Positions 1 to 7,015 of a stretch of 8,452 bases of DNA are shown piece after piece (position 1 is the first letter of the stretch; each line of letters begins with the position of its first letter). Below the pieces are notes generated by a model that was not told the DNA's origin, searched no databases, and worked only from the letters and a program-made list of their open reading frames with translations. The stretch is from assembly GCA_937910255.1 (NCBI GenBank), contig CALEOQ010000236.1:1-8452 (forward strand). The letters run 5' to 3'. This DNA is from an uncultured Caulobacteraceae bacterium (lineage in GTDB: Bacteria > Pseudomonadota > Alphaproteobacteria > Caulobacterales > Caulobacteraceae). The translations under genes were made by a program, and so were the position numbers.

Positions 1-84
1 GTAGGTTGTGTTGGTTAATGTCGAAGTGAGTACGAGGCAGCGATGTAGGCGACAGCGAGCGTGGTTTTTGTTTTTTTTTTTTTT
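1..84. other. Probable sequencing read-through noise with poly-T run
   Basis: This stretch lies outside the adapter and is unlike the GC-rich genome that follows. It is G/T-rich noise ending in a run of 14 T at 71-84, just before the adapter. Viewed on the other strand it reads adapter, then poly-A, then noise, which is what a sequencer yields after running off the end of a short fragment. The P5 oligonucleotide grafted to Illumina flow cells also carries a 5' T run, which is an alternative source. I see no gene or regulatory site here, and any peptide predicted from it should be dropped. That it is artefact rather than genome is inferred from its position and composition. Confidence 0.85.
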
Positions 85-142
85 AAGGATACGGCGACCA
101 CCGAGATCGACACTCTTTCCCTACACGACGCTCTTCCGATCT
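85..142 (+). other. Illumina P5/universal adapter contamination
   Basis: These 58 bases align end to end with the Illumina P5/TruSeq universal adapter. I see two mismatches: the third base is G instead of T, and a T in the GAGATCT segment is G. The stretch ends with the familiar CTCTTCCGATCT at 131-142. Translated, it gives peptides well known as database artefacts, such as DTLSLHDALPI on the plus strand and EIGRASCRERV on the minus strand. This is library sequence left in the assembly. It fuses in frame to the transporter gene that follows and gives that gene a false N-terminus. Confidence 0.98.
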
Positions 143-1470
143 CGGTCCAGGCGCATTCCCCCGCCGCCGCCGTCACCGCCCGCCCAGGCCCCACGGCCTG
201 GGCGGTGCTGGCGACCCTTTGCTTCATCTATGTCCTGAACTTCCTGGATCGGCAGCTGCTGTCGATCCTGGCCAAACCCATTCAGGACGAACTTGGCGTC
301 ACAGACGGTCAGCTCGGCCTGATCAGCGGTCTCTATTTCGCGCTCTTCTACTGCATCCTCGCCCTGCCGGTGGGCTGGCTGGCCGACCGGACCAACCGGG
401 TGAAGGTGCTGGCCTTCTCCTGCGGACTTTGGAGCGCCGCCACCGCAGCCTGCGGCATGGCGGGCAGCTATCCGCAACTGGCCGCAGCGCGGATGGCCGT
501 GGGCGTGGGCGAGGCCGGCGGCGTGCCGCCGTCCTACGCCATCATTTCCGACTACTTCCCCTCCGGCCGGCGGGGCACGGCCCTCAGCCTGTTCAATCTG
601 GGGCCGCCCATCGGTCAGGCCATCGGCATCGCCTTTGGCGCCTCCATCGCCGCAGCCTATTCCTGGCGCCTGGCCTTTCTGTGCGTCGGCGCCGTCGGCG
701 TGGTCACCGCGGTCGGCGTCTGGATTTTCGTGCGCGAGCCGCGGCGCGGGGGTCTCGACGCGCCGGCCCCCGCCCCCGCCGAGGTCCTGGACGCGACCGC
801 CGCGGCGGCCCCGCAGTCGGGCTTCTGGTCGACCTGCCGGCTGTTCTTCAGCCACCCCGTACTGCTGCGCACCGCACTCGCCTGTGCGGCGACCCAGTTC
901 GTGACCTACGCCGTCCTGAACTTCACCACCCTGTTCCTGATGCGCGAAAAGGGCATGTCCCTGGAGCAGGTCGCCCTGTGGTACGCCCTGCTGATCGGCG
1001 TCGGGGTCAGCGCCGGCATGTTCATCTCGGGCCGGCTGATCGATCGCTACGCGCCGCGATGGAAGGCGGCCTACGCCTACATTCCCGCCGCCGGCCTGGC
1101 CCTGGCCGCGCCGCTGTTCGTCGGGTTCGTCTGGGCGCCCAGCTGGCCCCTGGCCCTGGCCTTCCTCGCCCTGCCGACGGCGCTCAACTATTTCTACCTC
1201 TCCCCGGCCGTCACCCTGGTGCAGGAGGAGGTTCGCCCCGACCAGAGGACCCTGGCCGGCGCGCTGCTCCTGCTGGTCATGAACCTGATCGGACTAGGCC
1301 TCGGCCCGACCTATCTGGGCTTCATGAGCGACTGGCTGCGCCCATCCCATCCGGACAACTCGCTGCAACTGGCCTTCTACAGCCTCGTCCCGTTCTACGG
1401 CGTGGCGATCCTGGCCTTCCTGTGGCTGGCCCGGGCGATCCGGCGCGAAGGTGAGGAGGCGAAGGCTTGA
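143..1470 (+). CDS. MFS transporter, spinster-like (5' end missing)
   Basis: Inner-membrane secondary transporter of the major facilitator superfamily. The genomic part encodes about 442 residues, enough for the usual 12 transmembrane helices. The first helix carries the NFLDR motif typical of spinster-like MFS proteins. The TM2-TM3 loop has the MFS signature GWLADRTNR (bases 373-399), and its half-repeat GRLIDRYAPR follows TM8. A hydrophilic Pro/Ala-rich loop near bases 750-820 separates the two halves. The frame stays open leftwards through the adapter to an ATG at 61, but that start is artificial. The true start probably lay only a few codons before base 143, because TM1 begins about 20 residues in. 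The stop overlaps the start of the esterase gene by four bases (TTGA). Position suggests a role in moving the substrate or product of the neighbouring esterase and ligase. The transported compound cannot be read from the sequence. Confidence 0.93.
1453..1459 (+). promoter_or_regulatory. Ribosome binding site supporting a TTG start at 1467
   Basis: GAGGAGG lies seven bases before the TTG at 1467, a good Shine-Dalgarno spacing. The first in-frame ATG, at 1479, would be 19 bases away, which is too far. The site lies inside the 3' end of the transporter gene, so translation of the two genes is probably coupled. Confidence 0.7.
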
Positions 1471-3101
1471 AACGCAGCATGATCGCCCTGCTGGCGGCTT
1501 CAGTTCTGTCCCTGCCCGCCCAGGCGCTGGCCCAGGGCCCGGTCATCCAGACCGCCTCCGGGCCGGTGCGCGGCGAGGTCGAGGACGGCGTCGCGGTCTT
1601 CAGGGGCCTGCCCTACGCCGCTCCGCCCCTGGGACCTCTGCGGTGGCGCCCACCAGCCCCGGCGGCGAGCTGGACCGACGTGCGCGAGGCCTCGCAGTTC
1701 GGGGCGGCCTGTCCCCAGCCCCCGTCCCGTCCCGGCAGCATCTATGCCGCGCGCCACCCGGCGGTCAGCGAGGACTGCCTGTTCCTGAATGTCTGGGCGC
1801 CGACCGAGTCCCGCGACGCCCCGGTGTTCGTCTGGATCCACGGCGGCTCCCTGACCACGGGCGCCGGTAGCGAGCCGATGTATGACGGGGCCAAGCTCGC
1901 CGCCCAGGGGCTGGTGGTGGTCACGATCAACTATCGGCTGGGCGTGCTGGGCTATCTGGCCCATCCGGAACTCAGCGCGGAAGCCCCCGACGGCGTCTCC
2001 GGAAACTATGGACTGCTCGACCAGATCGCGGCCCTGAAGTGGGTGCAGGCCAATATCGCCGCCTTCGGGGGCGATCCCGCCAGGGTCACCATCGCCGGGG
2101 AGTCGGCAGGCGCGCTGAGCGTCATGTATCTCATGGCCTCGCCGGCGGCCCGCGGCCTGTTCCACAAGGCGGTGGCCCAGAGCGCCTACATGATCTCGAC
2201 GCCCGAGCTGAAGGCCGATCGGCACGGGGCGCCCTCGGCGGAATCGGCCGGCGTGGAACTCGGCCGTCGGCTGGAAGCCCGCAGCCTGGCCCGCCTCCGG
2301 GCCATGGACGCCCAGACCCTGCCGGTCGCGGCCGCCATGGCCGGCTTCCAGCCCTGGGGGGCGGTGGATGGCCGCGTCCTGCCGCGTCAGCTGGTGGAGG
2401 TCTTTGATCGCGGCGAGCAGGCGCCGGTTCCCATCCTGGCCGGCTTCAATGAGGGGGAGATCCGCTCGCTCCGCTTCCTGGCGCCGCCGCCGCCCGAGAG
2501 CCCGGAGGCCTATGAAGCGCTCATCGGCGCGCGCTACGGCGACCTGGCCGAGGATTTCCTCAGGCTCTATCCGAGCGCCGATCCAGCCGCCAGTGTCCTG
2601 GCTGCGCCGCGCGATGCGCTCTACGGCTGGACCGCCGAACGTCTGGCGCGCAGCCAGACCGCCCAGGGGCGGGACGCCTATCTCTACCTGTTCGACCACG
2701 GCTATCGGTCCGCCGACCAGCTGGACCTGCACGCCTTTCACGCCGCCGAAATCCCCTATGTGTTCGGGACCCATGGACACACGCCGCCCAGGTGGCCAGC
2801 CCCGCCTGACACGCCGACCGAACGGGCGCTTGCGGCGGCCATGATGGGCTACTGGGCGAGTTTCGCGCGCAGCGGGACGCCGGCGGTCGAGGGCGCGCCG
2901 GTCTGGCGCCCCTATGGCGAGGGCCAGTCCTACATGGCCTTCGCCGACGCGCCCCAGCCGGGCCGCGATCTCATGCCCGGCATGTTTGAACTGAACGAAG
3001 CCGTCGTCTGCCGGCGACAAAGGGATGGGACCATGGCCTGGAACTGGAATGTGGGCGTTGCGGCGCCGCCGCTCCCGGCCGGAGGGCCGCCATGCCCGTA
3101 G
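1467..3101 (+). CDS. Exported type-B carboxylesterase
   Basis: Alpha/beta-hydrolase of the type-B carboxylesterase/cholinesterase family (COG2272-like), which hydrolyses carboxylic esters. The 544 residues match the family's usual length. The N-terminus (KRS, then a hydrophobic stretch ending AQALAQ) is a Sec signal peptide cleaved near residue 23, so the enzyme is probably periplasmic. Seen motifs: the EDCLFLNVW signature at residue 102, with C82 and C104 placed for the family's conserved disulfide; the oxyanion-hole IHGG at 124-127; nucleophile Ser213 in GESAG; acid Glu331 in GFNEGE; and His425 in HAAEIPYVFG. The triad is complete, so activity is expected. TTG at 1467 is chosen over ATG at 1479 because of the well-spaced GAGGAGG and the 4-base overlap with the transporter stop. 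The end overlaps the acyl-CoA ligase by 10 bases. The released acid may be the ligase's substrate (inference). Fumonisin esterase FumD belongs to this family, but I see no evidence for that specificity. Confidence 0.95.
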   Translation: MKRSMIALLAASVLSLPAQALAQGPVIQTASGPVRGEVEDGVAVFRGLPYAAPPLGPLRWRPPAPAASWTDVREASQFGAACPQPPSRPGSIYAARHPAVSEDCLFLNVWAPTESRDAPVFVWIHGGSLTTGAGSEPMYDGAKLAAQGLVVVTINYRLGVLGYLAHPELSAEAPDGVSGNYGLLDQIAALKWVQANIAAFGGDPARVTIAGESAGALSVMYLMASPAARGLFHKAVAQSAYMISTPELKADRHGAPSAESAGVELGRRLEARSLARLRAMDAQTLPVAAAMAGFQPWGAVDGRVLPRQLVEVFDRGEQAPVPILAGFNEGEIRSLRFLAPPPPESPEAYEALIGARYGDLAEDFLRLYPSADPAASVLAAPRDALYGWTAERLARSQTAQGRDAYLYLFDHGYRSADQLDLHAFHAAEIPYVFGTHGHTPPRWPAPPDTPTERALAAAMMGYWASFARSGTPAVEGAPVWRPYGEGQSYMAFADAPQPGRDLMPGMFELNEAVVCRRQRDGTMAWNWNVGVAAPPLPAGGPPCP

Positions 3102-4672
3102 CCGACGGGGAGATGCAGGCCTATGCGCTCACCCTCGACAGGTTCCTCGATCACGCGGCCAAATGGACTCCGCAGGCCGAGGTGGTCAGCGCCCAGGCCG
3201 ATGGCCGGCGATCCCGCATCGGCTATGCCGACCTGCGCGCGCGGGCCAGCGGCGTTTCGCAGGTGCTGCACGACCGGGGCGTGAGGGCCGGCGACCGGGT
3301 CGCGACCCTGGCCTGGAACAGCCAGGCGCACCTGGAGGCCTGGTACGGGATCATGGCCATGGGCGCAGTGTGTCACACGCTCAATCCCCGGCTGACCGAA
3401 GACCAGCTTGCAGCCATGATCGCCCGATCCGAGGCGCGCCTTCTCATCGTAAGCCAGGACCTGGCGGACCTCGCAGGCCGGCTGGCCCGGACGGCGGCCG
3501 CCGACATCGACCTGCTCGTGATTGACGCCGACACGACGGCTCACGACGCAGCCCCCGCCCGCCTGGCGCCGCTGATCGATGGCGCAGACCCCCAGATCGC
3601 CTGGGGCCAGTTCGACGAGACGGCGCCCTGCGGCCTCTGCTTCACCTCCGGGACGACGGGGGCGCCCAAGGGCGTCACCTACACCCACCGCTCGAGCTAT
3701 CTCCACACCCTGCGCCTGCTGCAGACCGACGTCCTGGGCCTCTCGGCCCGCGACCGGGTGCTGGTGGCGGTGCCGATGTTCCACGCCAACGCCTGGGGAT
3801 TGCCCTTCGCCATACCGGCGGCGGGCGCCAGGATGGTGCTGCCGGGCCGGCGCCTGGAGGGCGCGGCCCTGGCGCAACTGATCGAGGCCGAGGGCGTCAC
3901 CATCGGGGTCGGCGTCGCCACCGTCTGGCTGGGGCTCCTCGAGCACCTCGAGGCGACCGGAGGCCAGACGCCGTCGCTTGAGCGCCTGGTGGTCGGCGGC
4001 GCGCCCCTGGCGCCGGCGCTCATGGCCCGCCTGGAGGACCGGCTCGGCGTCACCGTCCAGACCAGCTGGGGCATGACCGAGCTTTCGCCGTCCGGCGTCT
4101 TCGCCCGGCCGAACGATCCGCACCGCTCAGCCGTCCGCTCCGGCCGGCCGGCCGTCGGGGTGGATCTGCTGCTGACCGACGCCGATGGCCGCCCACTCCC
4201 AGACCAGCGGGGGGCAGAGGGGCATCTGAAGGTGAAGGGTCCGGCGGTGGTGCGCCGCTATTTCGGTGAGACCGCCCCGGCCACAGACGAGGATGGCTGG
4301 TTTCCCACCGGCGACCTTGCCCGCATCGATGCGACCGGCGAGCTGACCATCACCGGCCGGGCGAAGGACCTCATCAAGTCCGGCGGCGAATGGATCAATC
4401 CCGCCGAGATCGAGGCGGTGGTCAACGAGATTCCCGGGGTCGCCCTGGCCGCCGTGATCGGGCGTCACGATCCCAAATGGGGCGAGCGGCCGGTCCTGGT
4501 GGTCCAGACCCGCAGCGAGGGGGTCAGCGACGAGGCTCTGCTTTCGCCTTTGCACACGCGGGTGGCGTCCTGGTGGATTCCCGACGTCATCATCCGGCTG
4601 GAACAGATGCCGCTGGCCGCTACTGGTAAGATCGACAAGTCCCGACTGAGAGCTGAGTATGGCCGCGAGTGA
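3092..4672 (+). CDS. Acyl-CoA ligase, AlkK-like (AMP-forming)
   Basis: Cytoplasmic adenylate-forming enzyme that activates a carboxylic acid with ATP and CoA to an acyl-CoA. At 526 residues it fits the fatty-acyl-CoA synthetase family. Seen motifs: the ATP-binding loop TSGTTGAPKGV at 185-195; PMFHANAWG with His231, typical of the AlkK/Thermus medium- and long-chain group; WGMTE at 326-330; Asp408 in TGDLA, which binds the ribose; the hinge GRAKDLIKSGGEW with Arg423; and the catalytic lysine Lys513 in ATGKIDKSRLR. All are intact. The ATG at 3092 has GGAGGG five bases upstream, inside the end of the esterase gene, and overlaps that gene by 10 bases. The stop overlaps the regulator gene by 14 bases. 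It probably commits the acid freed by the esterase to beta-oxidation or a related CoA pathway (inference). Chain length and substrate cannot be assigned, and many homologues carry loose names such as long-chain-fatty-acid-CoA ligase. Confidence 0.94.
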   Translation: MPVADGEMQAYALTLDRFLDHAAKWTPQAEVVSAQADGRRSRIGYADLRARASGVSQVLHDRGVRAGDRVATLAWNSQAHLEAWYGIMAMGAVCHTLNPRLTEDQLAAMIARSEARLLIVSQDLADLAGRLARTAAADIDLLVIDADTTAHDAAPARLAPLIDGADPQIAWGQFDETAPCGLCFTSGTTGAPKGVTYTHRSSYLHTLRLLQTDVLGLSARDRVLVAVPMFHANAWGLPFAIPAAGARMVLPGRRLEGAALAQLIEAEGVTIGVGVATVWLGLLEHLEATGGQTPSLERLVVGGAPLAPALMARLEDRLGVTVQTSWGMTELSPSGVFARPNDPHRSAVRSGRPAVGVDLLLTDADGRPLPDQRGAEGHLKVKGPAVVRRYFGETAPATDEDGWFPTGDLARIDATGELTITGRAKDLIKSGGEWINPAEIEAVVNEIPGVALAAVIGRHDPKWGERPVLVVQTRSEGVSDEALLSPLHTRVASWWIPDVIIRLEQMPLAATGKIDKSRLRAEYGRE

Positions 4673-5408
4673 TCCCCTCCCCAAGAGCGTCCCGAAACCG
4701 TCGCCCAAGGCCGGGGCGGCGCCCCCTGTGCGCGCGGCCGCGCGCCCGACGAAGGAGCAGCAGCGCGCCGACAAGATGGAGCAGATCCTCGACGCGGCCG
4801 AGCGCCTGTTTTCCCGTCATGGCCTGCATGGGGTGACGCTGAAGGATGTCGCAAAGGAGGTCGGCGCCCACCACACGCTCCTGAACTACTACTTCAACGA
4901 CAAGAAGCAGCTGTTCGACGCGGTCTTCGCCCGCCGGGCAGTGGTGACCCGCGATCTGCGGATGGCGGCCCTCGACCGCTACGACGCCGAAACGAAGGGA
5001 AGACCAACGGTCGAAGGCGCCCTGCGCGCCTTCCTAGACACCGACCTTGATCTCTACATCCAGGGCGGCGAGCCCTGGAAGAATTACGGCGCGCTGGGCG
5101 CTCAGGTGGCCAATACGCCCGAATGGGGCGCAGAACTGATGGACCAGCACTTCGATCCGGTGGTCCTGCGCCTGATTGATCTCCTGAAGAAGGCCCTGCC
5201 CGACTGCGCAGAGGCTGACATCTTCTGGGGCTATCACTTCGTCACCGGCGCGCTGATGCTGACCTTGGCCAGGACCGGCCGCATCGACAAACTGTCCAAT
5301 GGGGCGTGCAGCTCCGAGGACTTCGTGGCCGTGAAGGAGCGCATGGCCGCCTTCATGGCCGGCGGCTTCATGACGATCTGCAAACCCAGGGATGAGGCCG
5401 GGGCCTGA
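4659..5408 (+). CDS. TetR/AcrR-family transcriptional regulator
   Basis: One-component DNA-binding regulator of 249 residues. Residues 1-34 are Ala/Pro/Lys-rich and probably disordered. The DNA-binding domain spans about 36-90: helix 1 around ILDAAERLFSRHG, the helix-turn-helix around VTLKDVAKEVGAHHTLLNYYF (roughly 59-79), and the canonical YYFNDKKQLF. The C-terminal half is all-helical, as expected for the ligand-binding and dimer part. No clear Shine-Dalgarno precedes the ATG at 4659, but the gene overlaps the ligase by 14 bases, so translational coupling is likely. A later ATG at 4776 would cut into helix 1 and is rejected. As last gene of the cluster it probably represses the operon and responds to the substrate or its CoA ester (inference). 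The operator should lie upstream of the transporter, which is missing here, so it cannot be examined. Confidence 0.93.
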   Translation: MAASDPLPKSVPKPSPKAGAAPPVRAAARPTKEQQRADKMEQILDAAERLFSRHGLHGVTLKDVAKEVGAHHTLLNYYFNDKKQLFDAVFARRAVVTRDLRMAALDRYDAETKGRPTVEGALRAFLDTDLDLYIQGGEPWKNYGALGAQVANTPEWGAELMDQHFDPVVLRLIDLLKKALPDCAEADIFWGYHFVTGALMLTLARTGRIDKLSNGACSSEDFVAVKERMAAFMAGGFMTICKPRDEAGA

Positions 5409-5414
5409 ACGGCT

Positions 5415-5449
5415 CGCCGGCCTTCCCGCCTTGCGATCCTAGGCCGGCG
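5415..5449. terminator. Possible hairpin between convergent genes
   Basis: CGCCGGCC at 5415-5422 and its exact reverse complement at 5442-5449 flank a 19-base loop, in the 30-base gap between the TetR gene and the convergent M28-like gene. The right arm lies just inside that gene's 3' end. There is no T run on either side and the loop is long, so a terminator role rests mainly on location. Eight-base GC palindromes can arise by chance in DNA this GC-rich. Confidence 0.3.
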
Positions 5450-6764
5450 TGGCCGCCACCTGGGAGACGAGTTGGCGGAAGCCTTCCGCCGCGGCTGTGG
5501 TCGCTTCGACGTTCAGGCAGCGCTCGTCGTCCTCGGCCACGTGGTGATAGCGGTGGATGCCGAAGACCCCGGCGGCCGGGCTGTAGCCGGCCTTGATGAC
5601 CTCAACGAGCTCGCCGGCCGCCAACACCTGGCTTGAGACTGGCGCCTCATAGCCGGCCTGGCCGGCGAACACCTCCCGGGCCAGCGGCAGCAGATCGGGG
5701 GATATGGAAAGGAAGCGCTGGCTGTCCACGCTGGGCAGCGGGGTCGGTTTCCCGGGAGTCTCGTGCCAGTCGCGGGCCGCGACATTGGCCCCCAGGTGGA
5801 GCCAGAAGCGCGTGGCGGCCGGGGGCGGAGCGATCGCCTTCATGGCCTCGGCCGCCCCGAGGTATTCGTATTCGTGGCCCGTGTTGCAGACGAAGGCCAG
5901 GTCGTAGTCCGGGAGGGCGTCGGGCGCCCACCGCGCAAGATCCAGCCAAACCGCCACGCCGGGTCCGCGCTCGGCCGCGCACACGAACCAGCCGGACCGG
6001 GGGGTCGAGATCGCCAGCCACCGGCCCTTGCCCCTATCCATCCGGCCGACAAAGTTGAAGGCTGTCCGCCGCCCGCCGTCCCCCTGGATGGTGAGGCGCG
6101 CCTCTCGCCGTTCCATGGCGCCGGCCAGGATGTCGCCGGCGTCCTCCGGGGCGAGCAAGGCGACAGGCCCATCGAACATCGGACCGCGGCCATCGGCGTT
6201 GAGCGCGACCACCTTGCCGGTGGGGCCATTGGTGATCGCCACGGCCGCCTTGGCGCCGCTGGCGAAGGCCCGCTTGAGGGGATCTCTCGCGCCAGGCGAC
6301 AGCAGCGACGACCAGCGCGCATGCGCCAGGTCGACCACGGCGATGGCGCCGTCCAGCGATCCAGCGAAGCGTCCAGCGGAATCGACCCGCACCAGAGGGC
6401 CGGTGAGGCCTTCGGCGCCTGTGGGCGTGACGATGGGCTGAGGATAGAGGGGGATGCGGGCGCCGCCCATCTCGATGTCGGCCCGCTGCGCGTCAAAGAA
6501 CGGCGCGGAAAAGGTTTGCCGCTCGACCTCGTAACCCAGGCCCAAAAGCTCGCCGGCCAGCCACTCGCCGCAGGCCGTGTCCCCGGGACCGCCGGCGCGC
6601 TTTTCGCCATAGCCGACATAGCGAAGCAGATCGGTCTCAATGGATGCTGTGGTCATGGCTGCGCCCTTGCCGCCCGGCTGAGTTGCTCGGGCCACAGGCG
6701 CGCCCGCGGCGAGCGATAGCAGCGCGCCGGCGCCCAGGAAGACTCGCCTGTCTGGCCCCGTCAT
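5439..6764 (-). CDS. Exported M28-like peptidase homologue, metal site altered
   Basis: A 441-residue protein with a Tat-type signal: DRRVFLG at 5-11, a hydrophobic stretch, then PVARA near 24-28, so probably a folded periplasmic protein. The N-terminal part (KRAGGPGDTACGEWL at 55-69, LGYEVERQTF at 76-85) follows the start of M28 aminopeptidases. Residues about 105-210 resemble a protease-associated insert. Residues 250-310 follow the M28 core, but the usual first His and bridging Asp are absent: the text reads STPRSGWF (253-260), then AERGPGVAVWLDLAR. The usual Glu-Glu pair is GHEYEYLG with H297 and E298. The third-strand Asp appears to be H323. A C-terminal histidine cluster (H404, H407, H408) remains. 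This is either a distinct branch with another chemistry or an inactive relative. The ATG at 6764 has GGGGGA seven bases upstream. The gene is convergent with the regulator and divergent from the serine hydrolase. Fold assignment is fairly firm; activity is unknown. Confidence 0.82.
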   Translation of the reverse strand: MTGPDRRVFLGAGALLSLAAGAPVARATQPGGKGAAMTTASIETDLLRYVGYGEKRAGGPGDTACGEWLAGELLGLGYEVERQTFSAPFFDAQRADIEMGGARIPLYPQPIVTPTGAEGLTGPLVRVDSAGRFAGSLDGAIAVVDLAHARWSSLLSPGARDPLKRAFASGAKAAVAITNGPTGKVVALNADGRGPMFDGPVALLAPEDAGDILAGAMERREARLTIQGDGGRRTAFNFVGRMDRGKGRWLAISTPRSGWFVCAAERGPGVAVWLDLARWAPDALPDYDLAFVCNTGHEYEYLGAAEAMKAIAPPPAATRFWLHLGANVAARDWHETPGKPTPLPSVDSQRFLSISPDLLPLAREVFAGQAGYEAPVSSQVLAAGELVEVIKAGYSPAAGVFGIHRYHHVAEDDERCLNVEATTAAAEGFRQLVSQVAATPA

Positions 6765-7005
6765 GTCGTCGTCCCCCGGAATCGATCTGTTGAGACTGGC
6801 TTACGTCACAAGGCGTGTTCGCCGCGCCATCCTCGCATAGGTGTGGCGGCCTGTGGACCATCGGCCATGCCGAAAAAGGAGAAGCTGAATGGCGCTCAAG
6901 GCGCCCCGATAGATGGCTTGCCCACAGCGCCCCTGCGACCTACCAAATGACGCAGGCGTCGTTGTCGGCGACGGGGCGCGCAGCAGCGCATTGGGGGTTG
7001 AGTGC
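6765..7005. promoter_or_regulatory. Divergent intergenic region between two exported hydrolase genes
   Basis: This region should hold the promoters of both the minus-strand M28-like gene and the plus-strand serine hydrolase. I find no convincing -35/-10 pair on either strand. The best plus-strand candidate, TTGGGG at 6991 with CATAAA at 7014 (17-base spacer), is weak and would begin transcription inside the chosen coding region. Small structures seen are an AAGGAG site at 6876-6881 and a GGCGC/GCGCC hairpin at 6891-6905. Third-position G/C bias is lower here than in the flanking genes, which fits non-coding DNA. An ATG at 6913 in frame with the hydrolase would make most of 6913-7005 coding, but that is less likely. 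Confidence 0.5.
6876..6912 (+). other. Strong Shine-Dalgarno with 7-codon open frame (MALKAPR)
   Basis: AAGGAG at 6876-6881 sits seven bases before an ATG at 6889. That ATG opens a frame of seven codons ending in TAG at 6910-6912. An ATG at 6913 follows at once in the same frame, which runs on into the serine hydrolase. It could be a translated leader peptide, a nonsense mutation in a longer start region, or coincidence. It contains a GGCGC/GCGCC hairpin. I cannot choose between these from the sequence. Confidence 0.3.
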
Positions 7006-7015
7006 TTGCCAAGCA
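7003..7015. repeat. Short inverted repeat at the serine hydrolase start
   Basis: TGCTT at 7003-7007 and AAGCA at 7011-7015 form a perfect five-base inverted repeat around GCC. It overlaps the likely TTG start at 7006 and could be an operator half-site pair or a start-site hairpin. It is short enough to occur by chance. Confidence 0.2.

Noticed and set aside
15..227. Minus-strand open frame containing EIGRASCRERV
   Set aside because: Reverse-strand translation of the adapter, another well-known database artefact.
8..238. Plus-strand open frame across the left end, with a peptide containing RIRRPPRSTLFPYTTLF
   Set aside because: This is adapter sequence read in another frame, a known artefact peptide fused to a shadow frame of the transporter.
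219..1454. Long 411-codon plus-strand frame inside the transporter gene
   Set aside because: Its Arg/Pro/Gly-rich composition without domains is typical of out-of-frame reading in GC-rich DNA. The MFS frame has clear motifs and helices.
1500..3020. 506-codon minus-strand frame antisense to the esterase
   Set aside because: GC-rich antisense shadow with no recognisable domain. The sense frame has a complete catalytic triad.
2930..4123. 397-codon minus-strand frame antisense to the esterase/ligase junction
   Set aside because: Shadow frame across two real overlapping genes, low in hydrophobic structure and without motifs.
5763..6719. 318-codon plus-strand frame antisense to the M28-like gene
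   Set aside because: The composition looks like a shadow, while the minus-strand frame has a Tat signal and peptidase-like segments.
6867..6950. 27-codon open frame starting MPKKEKLNG in the divergent intergenic region
   Set aside because: No ribosome site before its ATG and no recognisable similarity. The AAGGAG lies inside it and serves the other ATG better.
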